Notes under the pieces: model-generated
Databases searched by the model: none
What the model was told of the DNA's origin: nothing
Seen by the model: only the letters and a program-made list of their open reading frames with translations
Shown here: positions 1 to 8,220 of the stretch, piece after piece
How the letters are laid out: each line of letters begins with the position of its first letter
How positions within the stretch are numbered: the first letter of the stretch is position 1
Made by a program: the position numbers and the translations under genes
Source of the DNA: Streptomyces sp. NBC_01275
GTDB taxonomy: Bacteria > Actinomycetota > Actinomycetes > Streptomycetales > Streptomycetaceae
Assembly (NCBI RefSeq): GCF_026340655.1
Contig: NZ_JAPEOZ010000001.1
Span: 5,766,001 to 5,830,000, forward strand
Reading direction: 5' to 3'
Length of the DNA: 64,000 nucleotides

Positions 1-175
1 TCTCGGGGGCGTTGTAGTCGGCGACCGCGAGCTTGACGCCGCGGGCGGCGAAGTCGGCGGCCTTGGCCTCGTCGCGTACGACGGCCGTGATCTGGTCCGC
101 GGGGACCTTCTCCAGCAGCTGCTCCACGACGTGGCGGCCGAGGTGTCCGGTGGATCCGGTGACGACGATGCTCAT
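1..175 (-). CDS. NAD(P)-binding oxidoreductase, N-terminal part (cut by window edge)
   Basis: The reverse strand reads into the window edge from an ATG at 175. It begins MSIVVTGSTGHLGRHVVEQL, a Rossmann-fold nucleotide-binding start (GSTGHLG is a GxxGxxG-type loop), followed by a second strand carrying VVRDEAKAADFAARGVKL. This is the N-terminus of the NmrA/QOR2-like atypical short-chain reductases. Only about 58 residues are present, so substrate cannot be judged. It is divergent from an HxlR regulator, a pairing typical of redox- or aldehyde-responsive quinone reductase loci, so regulation by that neighbour is inferred. Confidence 0.8.
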   Translation of the reverse strand, partial: MSIVVTGSTGHLGRHVVEQLLEKVPADQITAVVRDEAKAADFAARGVKLAVADYNAPE

Positions 176-245
176 GACTCAGGAACTCCTCGTGGGGGTG
201 GTGCGGGTGTGCCACTTACCCTAGGATCTACACTAACCAAGCGAA

Positions 246-270
246 AGTACCCACTTTGAAGTAAGGTACT
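246..270. promoter_or_regulatory. Candidate HxlR operator in the divergent promoter
   Basis: Two nested inverted repeats lie in the gap between the divergent oxidoreductase and HxlR genes. The outer arms are AGTACC (246-251) and GGTACT (265-270). The inner arms are ACTT and AAGT (253-262). The AAGTACC motif recurs just inside the regulator gene at 282-288. Symmetry and position 3 bases upstream of the regulator ATG suggest an autoregulatory operator. No experimental basis. Confidence 0.5.
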
Positions 271-273
271 GGC

Positions 274-672
274 ATGACAGTAAGTACCCCCAGGAGCGCC
301 CCTCGGGTCGCCGAGGCGATGTGCCCCTACCGCCTCGTCCTCGAGCACGTCACCAGCCGCTGGGGCGTTCTCGTTCTCATCCGTCTCCTCGACCGCCCGT
401 ACCGCTTCAGCGAGCTGCGCCGGGCGATCGAGCAGGTCAGCGAGAAGATGCTGACCCAGACCCTGCAGACCCTGGAGCGCGACGGACTCGTCCACCGCGA
501 CGCCAAGCCCGTCATCCCGCCGCGCGTCGACTACTCCCTCACCGACCTCGGCCGCGAGGCCGCCGAGCAGGTGCGGACGCTGGCCCTGTGGACCCATGAG
601 CGGATGCCCGCCGTCGAACAGGCCCGCCAGGCGTACGACGAGGCCCGGGAACTCCGCTCCCGGGCCTCGTGA
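274..672 (+). CDS. HxlR-family winged-helix transcriptional regulator
   Basis: This 132-residue protein matches the usual HxlR size. It has the family hallmark CPYRLVLEHVTSRWGVLVLI, then RYRFSELRRAI and the recognition helix region SEKMLTQTLQTLERDGLV, followed by the wing with a YSLTDLGRE motif. The conserved Cys17 is the redox- or aldehyde-reactive position in YodB/QorR-type members, though not every HxlR protein uses it. The gene is divergent from the reductase to its left, and symmetric AGTACC elements overlap its start region, so it probably represses both. An in-frame alternative start is not obvious. Confidence 0.88.
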   Translation: MTVSTPRSAPRVAEAMCPYRLVLEHVTSRWGVLVLIRLLDRPYRFSELRRAIEQVSEKMLTQTLQTLERDGLVHRDAKPVIPPRVDYSLTDLGREAAEQVRTLALWTHERMPAVEQARQAYDEARELRSRAS

Positions 673-707
673 CGTCCTAGGGGCTTCCTAGGGCTGTTCT
701 ACGGGCC

Positions 708-1796
708 TCAGCCGACGACCGTCCAGGTGTCCCCGCCCGCCAGCAGCGCCGCAAGGTCGCCCTTGCCGTGCTGTTCCACGGCCGCGTCCAGCTGGTCCGC
801 CAGCTGGGTGTCGTAGACCGGCCGCTCCACGGAGCGCAGCACGCCGATCGGCGTGTGGTGCAGGGTGTCGGGGTCGGCGAGGCGGGAGAGGGCGAAGGCG
901 GTGGTCGGGGACGCGGAGTGCGCGTCGTGGACCAGGACGTCCGCCTCGTTGTCCGCGGTCACGGTGACGACCTTCAGGTCGCCGGTGGCCGCGTCCCGTA
1001 CGACCCCCCGCGCGCGGTCCGCCCCGAACCGGATCGGCTGCCCGTGCTCCAGCCGGATCACCGCCTCCTCGGCCGACTGCCGGTCCTTGAGCGCCTCGAA
1101 CGCGCCGTCGTTGAAGATGTTGCAGTTCTGGTAGATCTCGATCAGCGCCGTGCCCGGGTGGGCGGCGGCCTGGCGCAGCACCTCCGTCAGGTGCTTGCGG
1201 TCGGAGTCGATGGTTCGTGCCACGAACGAAGCCTCCGCGCCGAGCGCCAGCGACACCGGGTTGAAGGGCGCGTCCAGTGAGCCCATCGGCGTCGACTTGG
1301 TGATCTTCCCGACCTCGGATGTGGGGGAGTACTGACCCTTGGTGAGCCCGTAGATCCGGTTGTTGAACAGCAGGATCTTCAGGTTCACGTTCCGCCGCAG
1401 GGCGTGGATCAGATGGTTGCCGCCGATGGACAGCGCGTCCCCGTCGCCGGTCACCACCCACACGCTCAGATCCCGCCGGCTGGCCGCCAGCCCGGTCGCG
1501 ATCGCCGGGGCCCGCCCGTGAATCGAATGCATCCCGTACGTGTTCAGGTAGTACGGGAAGCGCGACGAGCAGCCGATGCCCGAGACGAAGACGATGTTCT
1601 CCTTGGCCAGCCCCAGCTCCGGCATGAAGCCCTGGACGGCCGCCAGGATCGCGTAGTCCCCGCAGCCCGGGCACCAGCGCACTTCCTGATCGGACTTGAA
1701 GTCCTTCATGGACTGCCTGGCCTCGGCCTTGGGGACGAGCGAGAGCGCCTCGATCGTGCCCGACCCTTCCCCGGTGGACCCCGTGCTCTCAGCCAT
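708..1796 (-). CDS. korB: 2-oxoacid:ferredoxin oxidoreductase, beta subunit
   Basis: The 362-residue protein is the thiamine-diphosphate-binding subunit of a 2-oxoglutarate (or related 2-oxoacid):ferredoxin oxidoreductase, which decarboxylates the oxoacid to acyl-CoA and reduces ferredoxin. WCPGCGDYAI (residues 41-50) carries the CxxC cluster or cofactor motif, and GDGD at 117-120 with the following NN at 145-146 is the thiamine-diphosphate/Mg2+ motif. The N-terminal 20 residues are Ser/Gly-rich. Its ATG lies 8 bases inside the 3' end of korA, so the two are translationally coupled. The length and absence of ferredoxin repeats fit the two-subunit actinobacterial KorAB type. Substrate specificity is inferred from the family. 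Confidence 0.93.
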   Translation of the reverse strand: MAESTGSTGEGSGTIEALSLVPKAEARQSMKDFKSDQEVRWCPGCGDYAILAAVQGFMPELGLAKENIVFVSGIGCSSRFPYYLNTYGMHSIHGRAPAIATGLAASRRDLSVWVVTGDGDALSIGGNHLIHALRRNVNLKILLFNNRIYGLTKGQYSPTSEVGKITKSTPMGSLDAPFNPVSLALGAEASFVARTIDSDRKHLTEVLRQAAAHPGTALIEIYQNCNIFNDGAFEALKDRQSAEEAVIRLEHGQPIRFGADRARGVVRDAATGDLKVVTVTADNEADVLVHDAHSASPTTAFALSRLADPDTLHHTPIGVLRSVERPVYDTQLADQLDAAVEQHGKGDLAALLAGGDTWTVVG

Positions 1797-3771
1797 CGAT
1801 GGCCTCCTTCAGCGCCGCGGCGAGCTGCTCCGCCTTGAACGGCATCCCGTTGACCTGGTTGTACGAGTGGGCGTCGACCAGGTACCTCGCCCGTACGAGG
1901 GTGGCGAGCTGGCCCAGGTTCATCTCGGGGATGACGACCTTGTCGTACGCCTTCAGCACTGCTCCGAGATTGCGCGGGAAGGGGTTGAGGTGGCGCAGAT
2001 GGGCCTGGGCGATCGGCTCCCCGGCCGTCCGCAGCCGTCGTACCGCCGCCGTGATGGGTCCGTAGGTGGAACCCCAGCCCAGGACCAGGGTTCTCGCCTC
2101 GTGCGGGTCGTCGACCTCGAGGTCCGGGACGTCGATGCCGTCGATCTTGGCCTGCCGGGTGCGGACCATGAAGTCGTGGTTGGCGGGGGCGTACGAGATG
2201 TTCCCCGTCCCGTCCTCCTTCTCGATCCCGCCGATCCGGTGCTCCAGCCCCGGCGTGCCCGGGATCGCCCACGGGCGGGCCAGGGTCTGCGGGTCGCGCT
2301 TGAACGGCCAGAAGACCTCGGCGCCGTCCGGGAGGGTGTGGTTCGGGCCCTGCGCGAACTGCACGGTCAGGTCCGGCAGCTCGTCCACCTCCGGCACGCG
2401 CCACGGCTCGGAGCCGTTGGCCAGATAGCCGTCGGACAGCAGCATCACCGGCGTGCGGTAGGCGAGTGCGATCCGGGCCGCCTCCAGGGCCGCGTCGAAG
2501 CAGTCGGCGGGCGTGCGCGGCGCGACGATCGGGACCGGGGCCTCGCCGTTGCGCCCGAACATCGCCTGCAACAGGTCGGCCTGCTCGGTCTTGGTCGGCA
2601 GCCCGGTCGACGGCCCGCCCCGCTGGATGTCGACCACCAGCAGCGGCAGCTCCATCGAGACGGCCAGCCCGATGGTCTCGCTCTTGAGCGCCACCCCCGG
2701 CCCGGAGGTCGTCGTCACGCCGAGCGACCCGCCGAAGGCCGCACCCAGCGCCGCCCCGATCCCCGCGATCTCGTCCTCGGCCTGGAAGGTACGCACGCCG
2801 AAGTTCTTGTGCCTGCTCAGCTCATGCAGGATGTCGGAGGCCGGGGTGATCGGGTAGGACCCCAGGAACAGCGGCAGATCCGCCTGCCGGGCGGCGCTGA
2901 TCAGGCCGTACGCCAGAGCCAGGTTCCCGGAGATGTTCCGGTAGGTGCCGACGGGAAACGCCTTCGAGGCCGGAGCGACCTCATAGCTGACGGCGAAGTC
3001 CTCGGTCGTCTCGCCGAAGTTCCAGCCGGCCCGGAAGGCGGCGATGTTGGCGGCCGCGATGTCGGGCTTCTTCGCGAACTTCGACGACAGGAACTTCTCG
3101 GTGCCCTCGGTCGGCCGGTGGTACATCCATGACAAGAGGCCGAGCGCGAACATGTTCTTGCTGCGCTCGGCCTCTTTGCGGGTGAGGTCGAATTCCTTGA
3201 GTGCCTCGACGGTCAGGGTGGTCAGGGGGACCGGGTGGAGCTGGTAACCGTCGAGGGACCCGTCCTCCAGCGGCGAGGCCGCGTACCCCACCTTCTGCAT
3301 CGCCCGTTTGGTGAACTCGTCCGTGTTGACGATGATCTCCGCACCCCGCGGCACATCGCCGATGTTGGCTTTCAGCGCCGCCGGATTCATGGCGACCAGC
3401 ACATTGGGCGCATCACCCGGCGTGAGGATGTCATGGTCGGCGAAGTGCAGCTGGAACGAGGAGACGCCGGGGAGGGTGCCGGCGGGCGCACGGATCTCGG
3501 CAGGAAAGTTCGGCAGGGTCGAGAGGTCGTTCCCGAACGAGGCGGTCTCGGAGGTGAAGCGGTCACCGGTGAGCTGCATACCGTCGCCCGAGTCCCCCGC
3601 GAACCTGATGATCACCCGGTCGAGACGACGGACGTCCTTCGTCCCGACCGGTTTGCGCTGCTCTCCCACGACGGCTCCGTCGGCTTCCTCGGATCTGTCG
3701 ATCCCGTCGATCCCGTCGATTCCGCCGCTTCCGTCGGCCTGTTCCGCTGGGCTGCTGACCTGACTGGTCAC
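1789..3771 (-). CDS. korA: 2-oxoacid:ferredoxin oxidoreductase, alpha subunit (gamma-alpha fusion)
   Basis: The protein has 660 residues from a GTG at 3771 preceded by GGGAGG. The order is a low-complexity Ser/Gly/Asp leader (1-35), the gamma domain (FAGDSGDGMQLTGDRF, about residues 50-230), then the alpha domain (GSYPITPASDILHEL, TTTSGPGVALKSE, about 270-650). This fused architecture is characteristic of 2-oxoglutarate:ferredoxin oxidoreductases in actinobacteria, which can substitute for 2-oxoglutarate dehydrogenase. It heads the korA-korB operon. A two-component system and a complex I-like operon lie beyond it on the left-to-right map, which suggests the reduced ferredoxin may feed that complex. 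Confidence 0.93.
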   Translation of the reverse strand: MTSQVSSPAEQADGSGGIDGIDGIDRSEEADGAVVGEQRKPVGTKDVRRLDRVIIRFAGDSGDGMQLTGDRFTSETASFGNDLSTLPNFPAEIRAPAGTLPGVSSFQLHFADHDILTPGDAPNVLVAMNPAALKANIGDVPRGAEIIVNTDEFTKRAMQKVGYAASPLEDGSLDGYQLHPVPLTTLTVEALKEFDLTRKEAERSKNMFALGLLSWMYHRPTEGTEKFLSSKFAKKPDIAAANIAAFRAGWNFGETTEDFAVSYEVAPASKAFPVGTYRNISGNLALAYGLISAARQADLPLFLGSYPITPASDILHELSRHKNFGVRTFQAEDEIAGIGAALGAAFGGSLGVTTTSGPGVALKSETIGLAVSMELPLLVVDIQRGGPSTGLPTKTEQADLLQAMFGRNGEAPVPIVAPRTPADCFDAALEAARIALAYRTPVMLLSDGYLANGSEPWRVPEVDELPDLTVQFAQGPNHTLPDGAEVFWPFKRDPQTLARPWAIPGTPGLEHRIGGIEKEDGTGNISYAPANHDFMVRTRQAKIDGIDVPDLEVDDPHEARTLVLGWGSTYGPITAAVRRLRTAGEPIAQAHLRHLNPFPRNLGAVLKAYDKVVIPEMNLGQLATLVRARYLVDAHSYNQVNGMPFKAEQLAAALKEAIDG

Positions 3772-3805
3772 TGAACTGGACCTCCCTCGAGGTGGCTGTC
3801 CCGGA

Positions 3806-3825
3806 GAGGCCTTCCCGAAGGCCTC
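3806..3825 (-). other. Leader hairpin upstream of korA
   Basis: A perfect 9-bp stem, GAGGCCTTC paired with GAAGGCCTC, with a 2-base loop lies about 35-54 bases upstream of the korA GTG. It could be a 5' leader structure or an operator. It has no U-tract in either direction, so a simple terminator is unlikely. Confidence 0.4.
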
Positions 3826-3963
3826 CCTGGATCAACCCTACGTCGGTAAGGGTCGCCTTCCCTCGGCCGTTCGTCAGACGGTCACTGCCCCGAGACGGCC
3901 CGGCACCCCGACTTGTCATGATTTCCCGCCCCCCGGCATCGCTCCGGTAGACGCTCCGGTCCG

Positions 3964-4635
3964 CTACGAATTGAGGTAGGTGAGGACCGCGAGAACACGG
4001 CGGTGATCCCCGTCGCTGGGCGAGAGCCCGAGCTTCAGGAAGATGTTGCTGACGTGCTTCTCCACGGCCCCGTCGCTCACCACCAGCTGCCGGGCGATGG
4101 CGGAGTTGGTCCGCCCCTCGGCCATCAGCCCCAGGACCTCCCGCTCACGGGGGGTGAGCCGGGCCAGCACATCCTGCTTCCGGCTCCGCCCGAGCAACTG
4201 CGCGACGACCTCCGGATCCAGCGCCGTACCCCCCTGCGCGACCCGCACCACGGCGTCCACGAACTCCCGCACCTCGGCCACCCGGTCCTTGAGCAGATAG
4301 CCCACCCCACGACTGGAACCGGCCAAAAGTTCGGTGGCGTACCGCTCCTCCACATACTGCGACAACACCAGCACTCCCAGCCCCGGATACACCTTTCGCA
4401 GCTGTACGGCGGCCCGCACCCCCTCGTCGGTGTGCGTGGGCGGCATCCGCACATCCGCCACCACGACGTCGGGCAGCGCCCCCTCGTCACTCAGCTCGGT
4501 GACGGTCTTGACCAGCGCGTCCCCGTCCCCGACACCCGCCACCACGTCGTGCCCCCGATCGGTGAGCAACCGGGTCAGCCCCTCCCGCAACAGCACCGAA
4601 TCCTCGGCGATGACCACCCGCACCCTGTCCTCCAC
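3964..4635 (-). CDS. LuxR/NarL-family response regulator
   Basis: The protein is 223 residues from a GTG at 4635. The receiver domain has acidic residues E11/D12, phospho-acceptor Asp61 in VVVADVRMPP, and the switch region LSQY and LLKD. The C-terminal NarL-type helix-turn-helix is LTPREREVLGLMAEGRTNSA with VEKHVSNIFLKL. An upstream ATG at 4668 would add 11 unlikely residues (MDGWTAGGPRI), so the GTG after the GAGG-like ribosome site is preferred. It is encoded next to two sensor kinases and is the only regulator for them here. Its likely targets are its neighbours (korAB, nuo operon), which is inference. Confidence 0.9.
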   Translation of the reverse strand: MEDRVRVVIAEDSVLLREGLTRLLTDRGHDVVAGVGDGDALVKTVTELSDEGALPDVVVADVRMPPTHTDEGVRAAVQLRKVYPGLGVLVLSQYVEERYATELLAGSSRGVGYLLKDRVAEVREFVDAVVRVAQGGTALDPEVVAQLLGRSRKQDVLARLTPREREVLGLMAEGRTNSAIARQLVVSDGAVEKHVSNIFLKLGLSPSDGDHRRVLAVLTYLNS

Positions 4636-4978
4636 GATCCTCGGCCCCCCAGCCGTCCACCCGTCCACCGGTCCACTCTTCTGTGGAACGAGTCCAGCAT
4701 TCCAGCATCGGCTTCATCTGCACCCGGGAACGGGACGGAATAGGGGGCCCTGACAGGTATTTCAGCCCGCCGGCCTTTGAGGACGAGGCCCTTTAGGGCA
4801 GAAGCGGGGGTCTGGGGAGGCGGCAGCCCCCAGGGACGGGAACGGAAGGGACGGGAACGGGCAGGATCGGAACGGGCGGGGACGGGAACGGGCGGGAACC
4901 GGCGGCGGGGGCCGACACCCCAGGGACGGGAACCGGAGGCGGCGGAGGCGAAACCCCGTAGAGCGGCCCCCTAGGGGG
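4636..4978. other. Gap with dispersed Streptomyces-type element and purine-rich repeats
   Basis: No gene is convincing in this 343-base gap. Bases 4757-4840 contain CAGCCCGCCGGCCTTTGAGG followed by ACGAGGCC and a GGGGGTCTGGGG / CAGCCCCCAG pair. This closely resembles an intergenic element that I recall as highly repeated in Streptomyces genomes. Bases 4834-4940 are imperfect tandem copies of GGGACGGGAACGG. The open frame at 4777-4974 is made of this repeat and is not believed to be coding. Confidence 0.6.
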
Positions 4979-6481
4979 CTACCCCCGCTCTCCCCGCCAC
5001 GGCAACTCCGCCGTGACCCGCGTAGGCCCCCCCGGCGGCGAGTCCACCACCAGAATCCCGTCCACCGCGTCCAACCGCCCCGCCAACCCCGCCAACCCGG
5101 ACCCGCCGGAGGCCTCCGCGCCGCCCACCCCGTTGTCCACCACCTGCAACATCAGCCGATCCTCCACTCGCCACACGTCCACCGACGCCCAGGTGGCCCG
5201 CGCATGCTTGCTGATGTTCTGCAGCAGCTCCGACACCGTGAAGTACGCGATCCCCTCGATCGCCGGCGCCGCCCGCTCCGCCAGATCCACCTCCACCTGC
5301 ACCGGCACCGCACACCGGGACGCCACCGACGACAGCGCCGCGTCCAGCCCCCGGTCGGTCAGCACCGCCGGATGAATGCCCCGGGCCAGATCCCGCAGCT
5401 CCTGCAACGCCGTCTTCACCTCGCCGTGCGCCTCGTCCACCATCTGCGCCGCCGCGCGCGGATCCTCCCGCAGCTTCTCCTTCGCCAGCCCCAGATCCAT
5501 CGCCAGCGCCACCAGCCGCGCCTGCGCACCGTCGTGCAGATCGCGCTCGATGCGCCGCAGATCGGCGGCGGCCGCGTCCACCACGACCCCCCGGTCCGAC
5601 TCCAGCTCCACCACCCGCGACGCCAGCCGGGACGGCCCGAGCAGCCCGTGCACCAGCAGCCGGTCCACCGTCGTCAGCGCCCGCACGATCCACGGCGTCG
5701 CCATCGTCACCAGCAGCCCCACCAACGCGGTGACGGCGATCTCGAAGGGGTTGTCCAGATAGATCTGGTGGTGGTCGTCGCCGTACAGCTGGATCCCGCC
5801 CTGACCGGCGTACATCGGGAGGACCCAGAACCACAGCGGATACGTCAGCGTCGTCCAGCCGACCGACCACACGGTGATGGTGACGCAGAAGGAGAACACC
5901 GCCCACGGGAACTGCACGAGCGCGTACAGCGCGTGCCGCCACGACGCCGCGTTCTTCAGGACGGCCCCCATCCAGGCCATCCCGCCGCCCTTGCCCTTCA
6001 CCCGCAGCGGCTCGGGGGCGGCCACGTCCAGGTCCAGCAGCCCGCGCGCCCGCGCCCGCTCCAGCGCCCCGAACCCCCGGCATGCGGCGAGCGCCGCCGC
6101 CAGCACCGGGACGCCGAGGAACGTCACCAGCAGGCCCACGCCCAACGACAGCATGGTGACCGTGAAGGTGAACAGCACGAGGGCGATCGGGAAGCCGGTC
6201 AGGACGTAGGCGAGCTCGCGCCAGTGGCGACCGGAGAGCGGCTCGCGCAACCCGGCCGGCAGCCGGCGCCGCCGCTCGACGAAACCCGCCTCCGAACCCT
6301 CGTACTCCGTTCCGTACCGCCCGTGCTGCCCGTGCTGCCCGTACCGCCCGTGCTGCCCGTACCGCCCGTGCTGCCCGTACCGCCCGTGCTGCCCGTACCG
6401 CCCGTGCTGCCCGTACCGCCCGTGCTGCCCGTACCGCCCGTGCTGCTCGTGCTGCCCGTACTGCGTGGCCATCGGTGTCAT
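4979..6481 (-). CDS. Membrane sensor histidine kinase (NarL-system type), repeat-bearing N-terminus
   Basis: The protein has 500 residues. Residues about 4-60 are a tandem GRYGQH hexapeptide repeat (seven or so copies). A multi-pass membrane sensor module follows (about 75-270, PF13796-like). Then comes the HisKA_3 helix with ERDLHDGAQARLVALAMDLG, phospho-acceptor His316, and an HATPase domain with N box (VSELLQNISKHA) and G box (GSGLAGLAGRLDAVDG). It signals to the neighbouring response regulator. A second, very similar kinase lies immediately upstream, and the dimerisation/ATPase DNA is nearly identical between them. ATG 6481 and ATG 6472 are both possible starts. The repeat probably changes copy number readily. 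Confidence 0.9.
   Translation of the reverse strand: MTPMATQYGQHEQHGRYGQHGRYGQHGRYGQHGRYGQHGRYGQHGRYGQHGQHGRYGTEYEGSEAGFVERRRRLPAGLREPLSGRHWRELAYVLTGFPIALVLFTFTVTMLSLGVGLLVTFLGVPVLAAALAACRGFGALERARARGLLDLDVAAPEPLRVKGKGGGMAWMGAVLKNAASWRHALYALVQFPWAVFSFCVTITVWSVGWTTLTYPLWFWVLPMYAGQGGIQLYGDDHHQIYLDNPFEIAVTALVGLLVTMATPWIVRALTTVDRLLVHGLLGPSRLASRVVELESDRGVVVDAAAADLRRIERDLHDGAQARLVALAMDLGLAKEKLREDPRAAAQMVDEAHGEVKTALQELRDLARGIHPAVLTDRGLDAALSSVASRCAVPVQVEVDLAERAAPAIEGIAYFTVSELLQNISKHARATWASVDVWRVEDRLMLQVVDNGVGGAEASGGSGLAGLAGRLDAVDGILVVDSPPGGPTRVTAELPWRGERG
6313..6460 (-). repeat. 18-bp tandem repeat encoding GRYGQH
   Basis: About seven nearly perfect 18-bp units (on the plus strand GTACCGCCCGTGCTGCCC) encode a His/Gly/Tyr/Gln-rich N-terminal tail of the first sensor kinase. 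Units are in frame, so copy-number change would lengthen or shorten the tail without a frameshift. No spacers are present, so it is not a CRISPR array. Confidence 0.9.
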
Positions 6482-6637
6482 CCGTTCTACTCGTCGCGCT
6501 CGTACGGCTCATCGCGCAGCTGGTGTGCCGTACGTCCCACCCTCCTGGACCCGCCCCGAACCGGCCATGGAGTCCGTCGGCGTCTCGAACGGGGGGTTTT
6601 CCCTACCTCCTGAGAACCGGGAAGGGCGCGACGCGAG

Positions 6638-7981
6638 TCACCCCGTCGCGCCCCGGTCCCGCCAGGGCAACTCCGCCGTCACCGTCGTAGGACCCCCCAC
6701 CGGCGAGTCCACGACGAACAGCCCGTCGACGGCGTCCAGCCGCTCCGACAGCCCCTGCATCCCCGTCCCGCCGTCGGGGCTCGCGCCCCCCTGACCGTCG
6801 TCCCACACCTGGATGAGGAGCCGCTCGTCCGTCCGCCACACGTCGACCGAGGCCGAACGCGCCCCGCTGTGCTTGCTGACGTTCTGCAGCAGCTCGGACA
6901 CGGTGAAGTAGGCGATCCCCTCGATGGCCGCCGCAGGTCTGGACGGCAGGTCGGCGGTCACCTTCACCGGCACCGTGCACCGGGACGCCACCGACGACAG
7001 CGCCGCGTCCAGCCCCCGGTCGGTCAGCACGGCCGGATGAATGCCCCGCGCCAGATCCCGCAGCTCCTGCAGGGCGAGCTTCACCTCGCCGTGCGCCTCC
7101 TCCACCATCGCCGCGACGACGTCGTCGGCCTGGCCCTCCAGGAGCTTCTCCTTCGCCAGCCCCAGCCCCATCGCCAGATTGACCAGCCGCGCCTGCGCGC
7201 CGTCGTGCAGGTCGCGCTCGATGCGCCGCAGATCGGCGGCGGCCGCGTCCACCACGACCCCCCGGTCCGACTCCAGCTCCGCGATACGACGCTCCAGCCC
7301 GTCCGAGGGCGACAGCAGCCCCCGCACCATCGCCCGGTCCGCGTTGGTCAGCCAGCGTGCCAGATACGGCAGCACCGGCCACAGCACGAACAACGAGGTC
7401 AGCGCCACGGTGAAGGTGAGAATGCCCCAGGGCAGCCGGATGCCGTCGTACAGCACCGCCCGCCAGGCCACCGGGTCCTTCAGCGCCAGCCACATCCGCG
7501 CGAGCAAGCCGCCCGCCCGGCGCAGCGGCAACGGACTCGGCTCCTCGATCCGCACCCCCAGCAGCCGCCGCGCCCGCCCCCGCTCGAACCGGCCCAGCAG
7601 CCGCGCCCCGCCCAGCCCGAACGCAAGCAGCGGCAGCCCCACCACGGTGAACGTCATCGCGGCGCCGGTGACCATCACCGTCGCCACATACGTGAAGCCG
7701 ATCAACGACATCGGCAGATTCCCGAGAAGGTGCGCGATCTCCTTCCACGTCTGCGCGTCGTAGACATGCCGGACCGGAGGCAGGGCGCCACCTCCCTGCT
7801 CCCCGTCTCCCGGGGAGGAAGTGGAGGACGGGGAGGAGGAGGGGGAAGACAGGGAGGACGGAGAGGAGCGTGAGGATGGCGAAGGCGATGGGGATGGCGA
7901 AGGCGATGGGGATGGGGATGGGGATGGGGAAGACGGGGAAGACGGGGAAGACGGAGAAGAGGCGGGCTGGGAAGCGGTCAT
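6638..7981 (-). CDS. Membrane sensor histidine kinase, paralogue with Ser-Pro N-terminus
   Basis: The 447-residue protein parallels the kinase next to it: a PF13796-like multi-pass sensor region (about 75-225), a HisKA_3 helix (ERDLHDGAQARLVNLAMGLG, His259), and an HATPase domain with VSELLQNVSKHS and GTGMQGLSERLDAVDG. Its N-terminal 50 residues are almost only Ser and Pro, encoded by short purine/pyrimidine repeats, and the start codon is therefore uncertain; a GTG before RHVYDAQTWKEIA is an alternative. Membrane helices differ more from the paralogue than the kinase core does, so the pair may sense different inputs while sharing one regulator. Confidence 0.87.
   Translation of the reverse strand: MTASQPASSPSSPSSPSSPSPSPSPSPSPSPSPSPSSRSSPSSLSSPSSSPSSTSSPGDGEQGGGALPPVRHVYDAQTWKEIAHLLGNLPMSLIGFTYVATVMVTGAAMTFTVVGLPLLAFGLGGARLLGRFERGRARRLLGVRIEEPSPLPLRRAGGLLARMWLALKDPVAWRAVLYDGIRLPWGILTFTVALTSLFVLWPVLPYLARWLTNADRAMVRGLLSPSDGLERRIAELESDRGVVVDAAAADLRRIERDLHDGAQARLVNLAMGLGLAKEKLLEGQADDVVAAMVEEAHGEVKLALQELRDLARGIHPAVLTDRGLDAALSSVASRCTVPVKVTADLPSRPAAAIEGIAYFTVSELLQNVSKHSGARSASVDVWRTDERLLIQVWDDGQGGASPDGGTGMQGLSERLDAVDGLFVVDSPVGGPTTVTAELPWRDRGATG
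7830..7975 (-). repeat. Low-complexity repeat encoding a Ser-Pro tail
   Basis: Stacked GATGGGGATGG- and GAAGACGG-type 6- to 15-bp units run through the 5' end of the second sensor kinase and encode alternating Ser and Pro. The region is slippage-prone and makes start-site assignment uncertain. Confidence 0.7.
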
Positions 7982-8050
7982 ATGGGCTAGCGTGCCGCGC
8001 CGTACTCCGCCGCGCCATGAGGTCCGCCGCCTCCATCCCCTGGGGAAAAC

Positions 8051-8100
8051 CCCCGTATGCCCCGGGAAACCCCCTACATGCCCCGGGAAACCCCCGGCAC
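8051..8100. repeat. Two direct repeats upstream of the nuo operon
   Basis: The motif ATGCCCCGGGAAACCCCC occurs twice about 22 bases apart (near 8057 and 8079), after a degenerate copy (GGGGAAAACCCCCGT). It lies 120-170 bases upstream of nuoA in the gap separating it from the divergent sensor kinases, which makes it a candidate site for the linked response regulator. Function is inferred only from position. Confidence 0.5.
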
Positions 8101-8220
8101 CCCCTCCCGAGGCCCCACGGGCTGCTTACCGTCCCTTTATCAGGGCCTAGACTCCCGTGCGTACAGATCGTCGAACGGACCTGTCGGCGAAGAGGCTGAG
8201 GTCAGGGAGCGAGGGACGAC

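Noticed and set aside
4777..4974. Small open frame downstream of the response regulator
   Set aside because: It consists of GGGACGGGAACGG repeats and an intergenic element, with no ribosome site.
6313..6460. Possible CRISPR array from regular 18-bp repeats
   Set aside because: The units are contiguous without unique spacers, in frame within a sensor kinase, and no cas genes are present.
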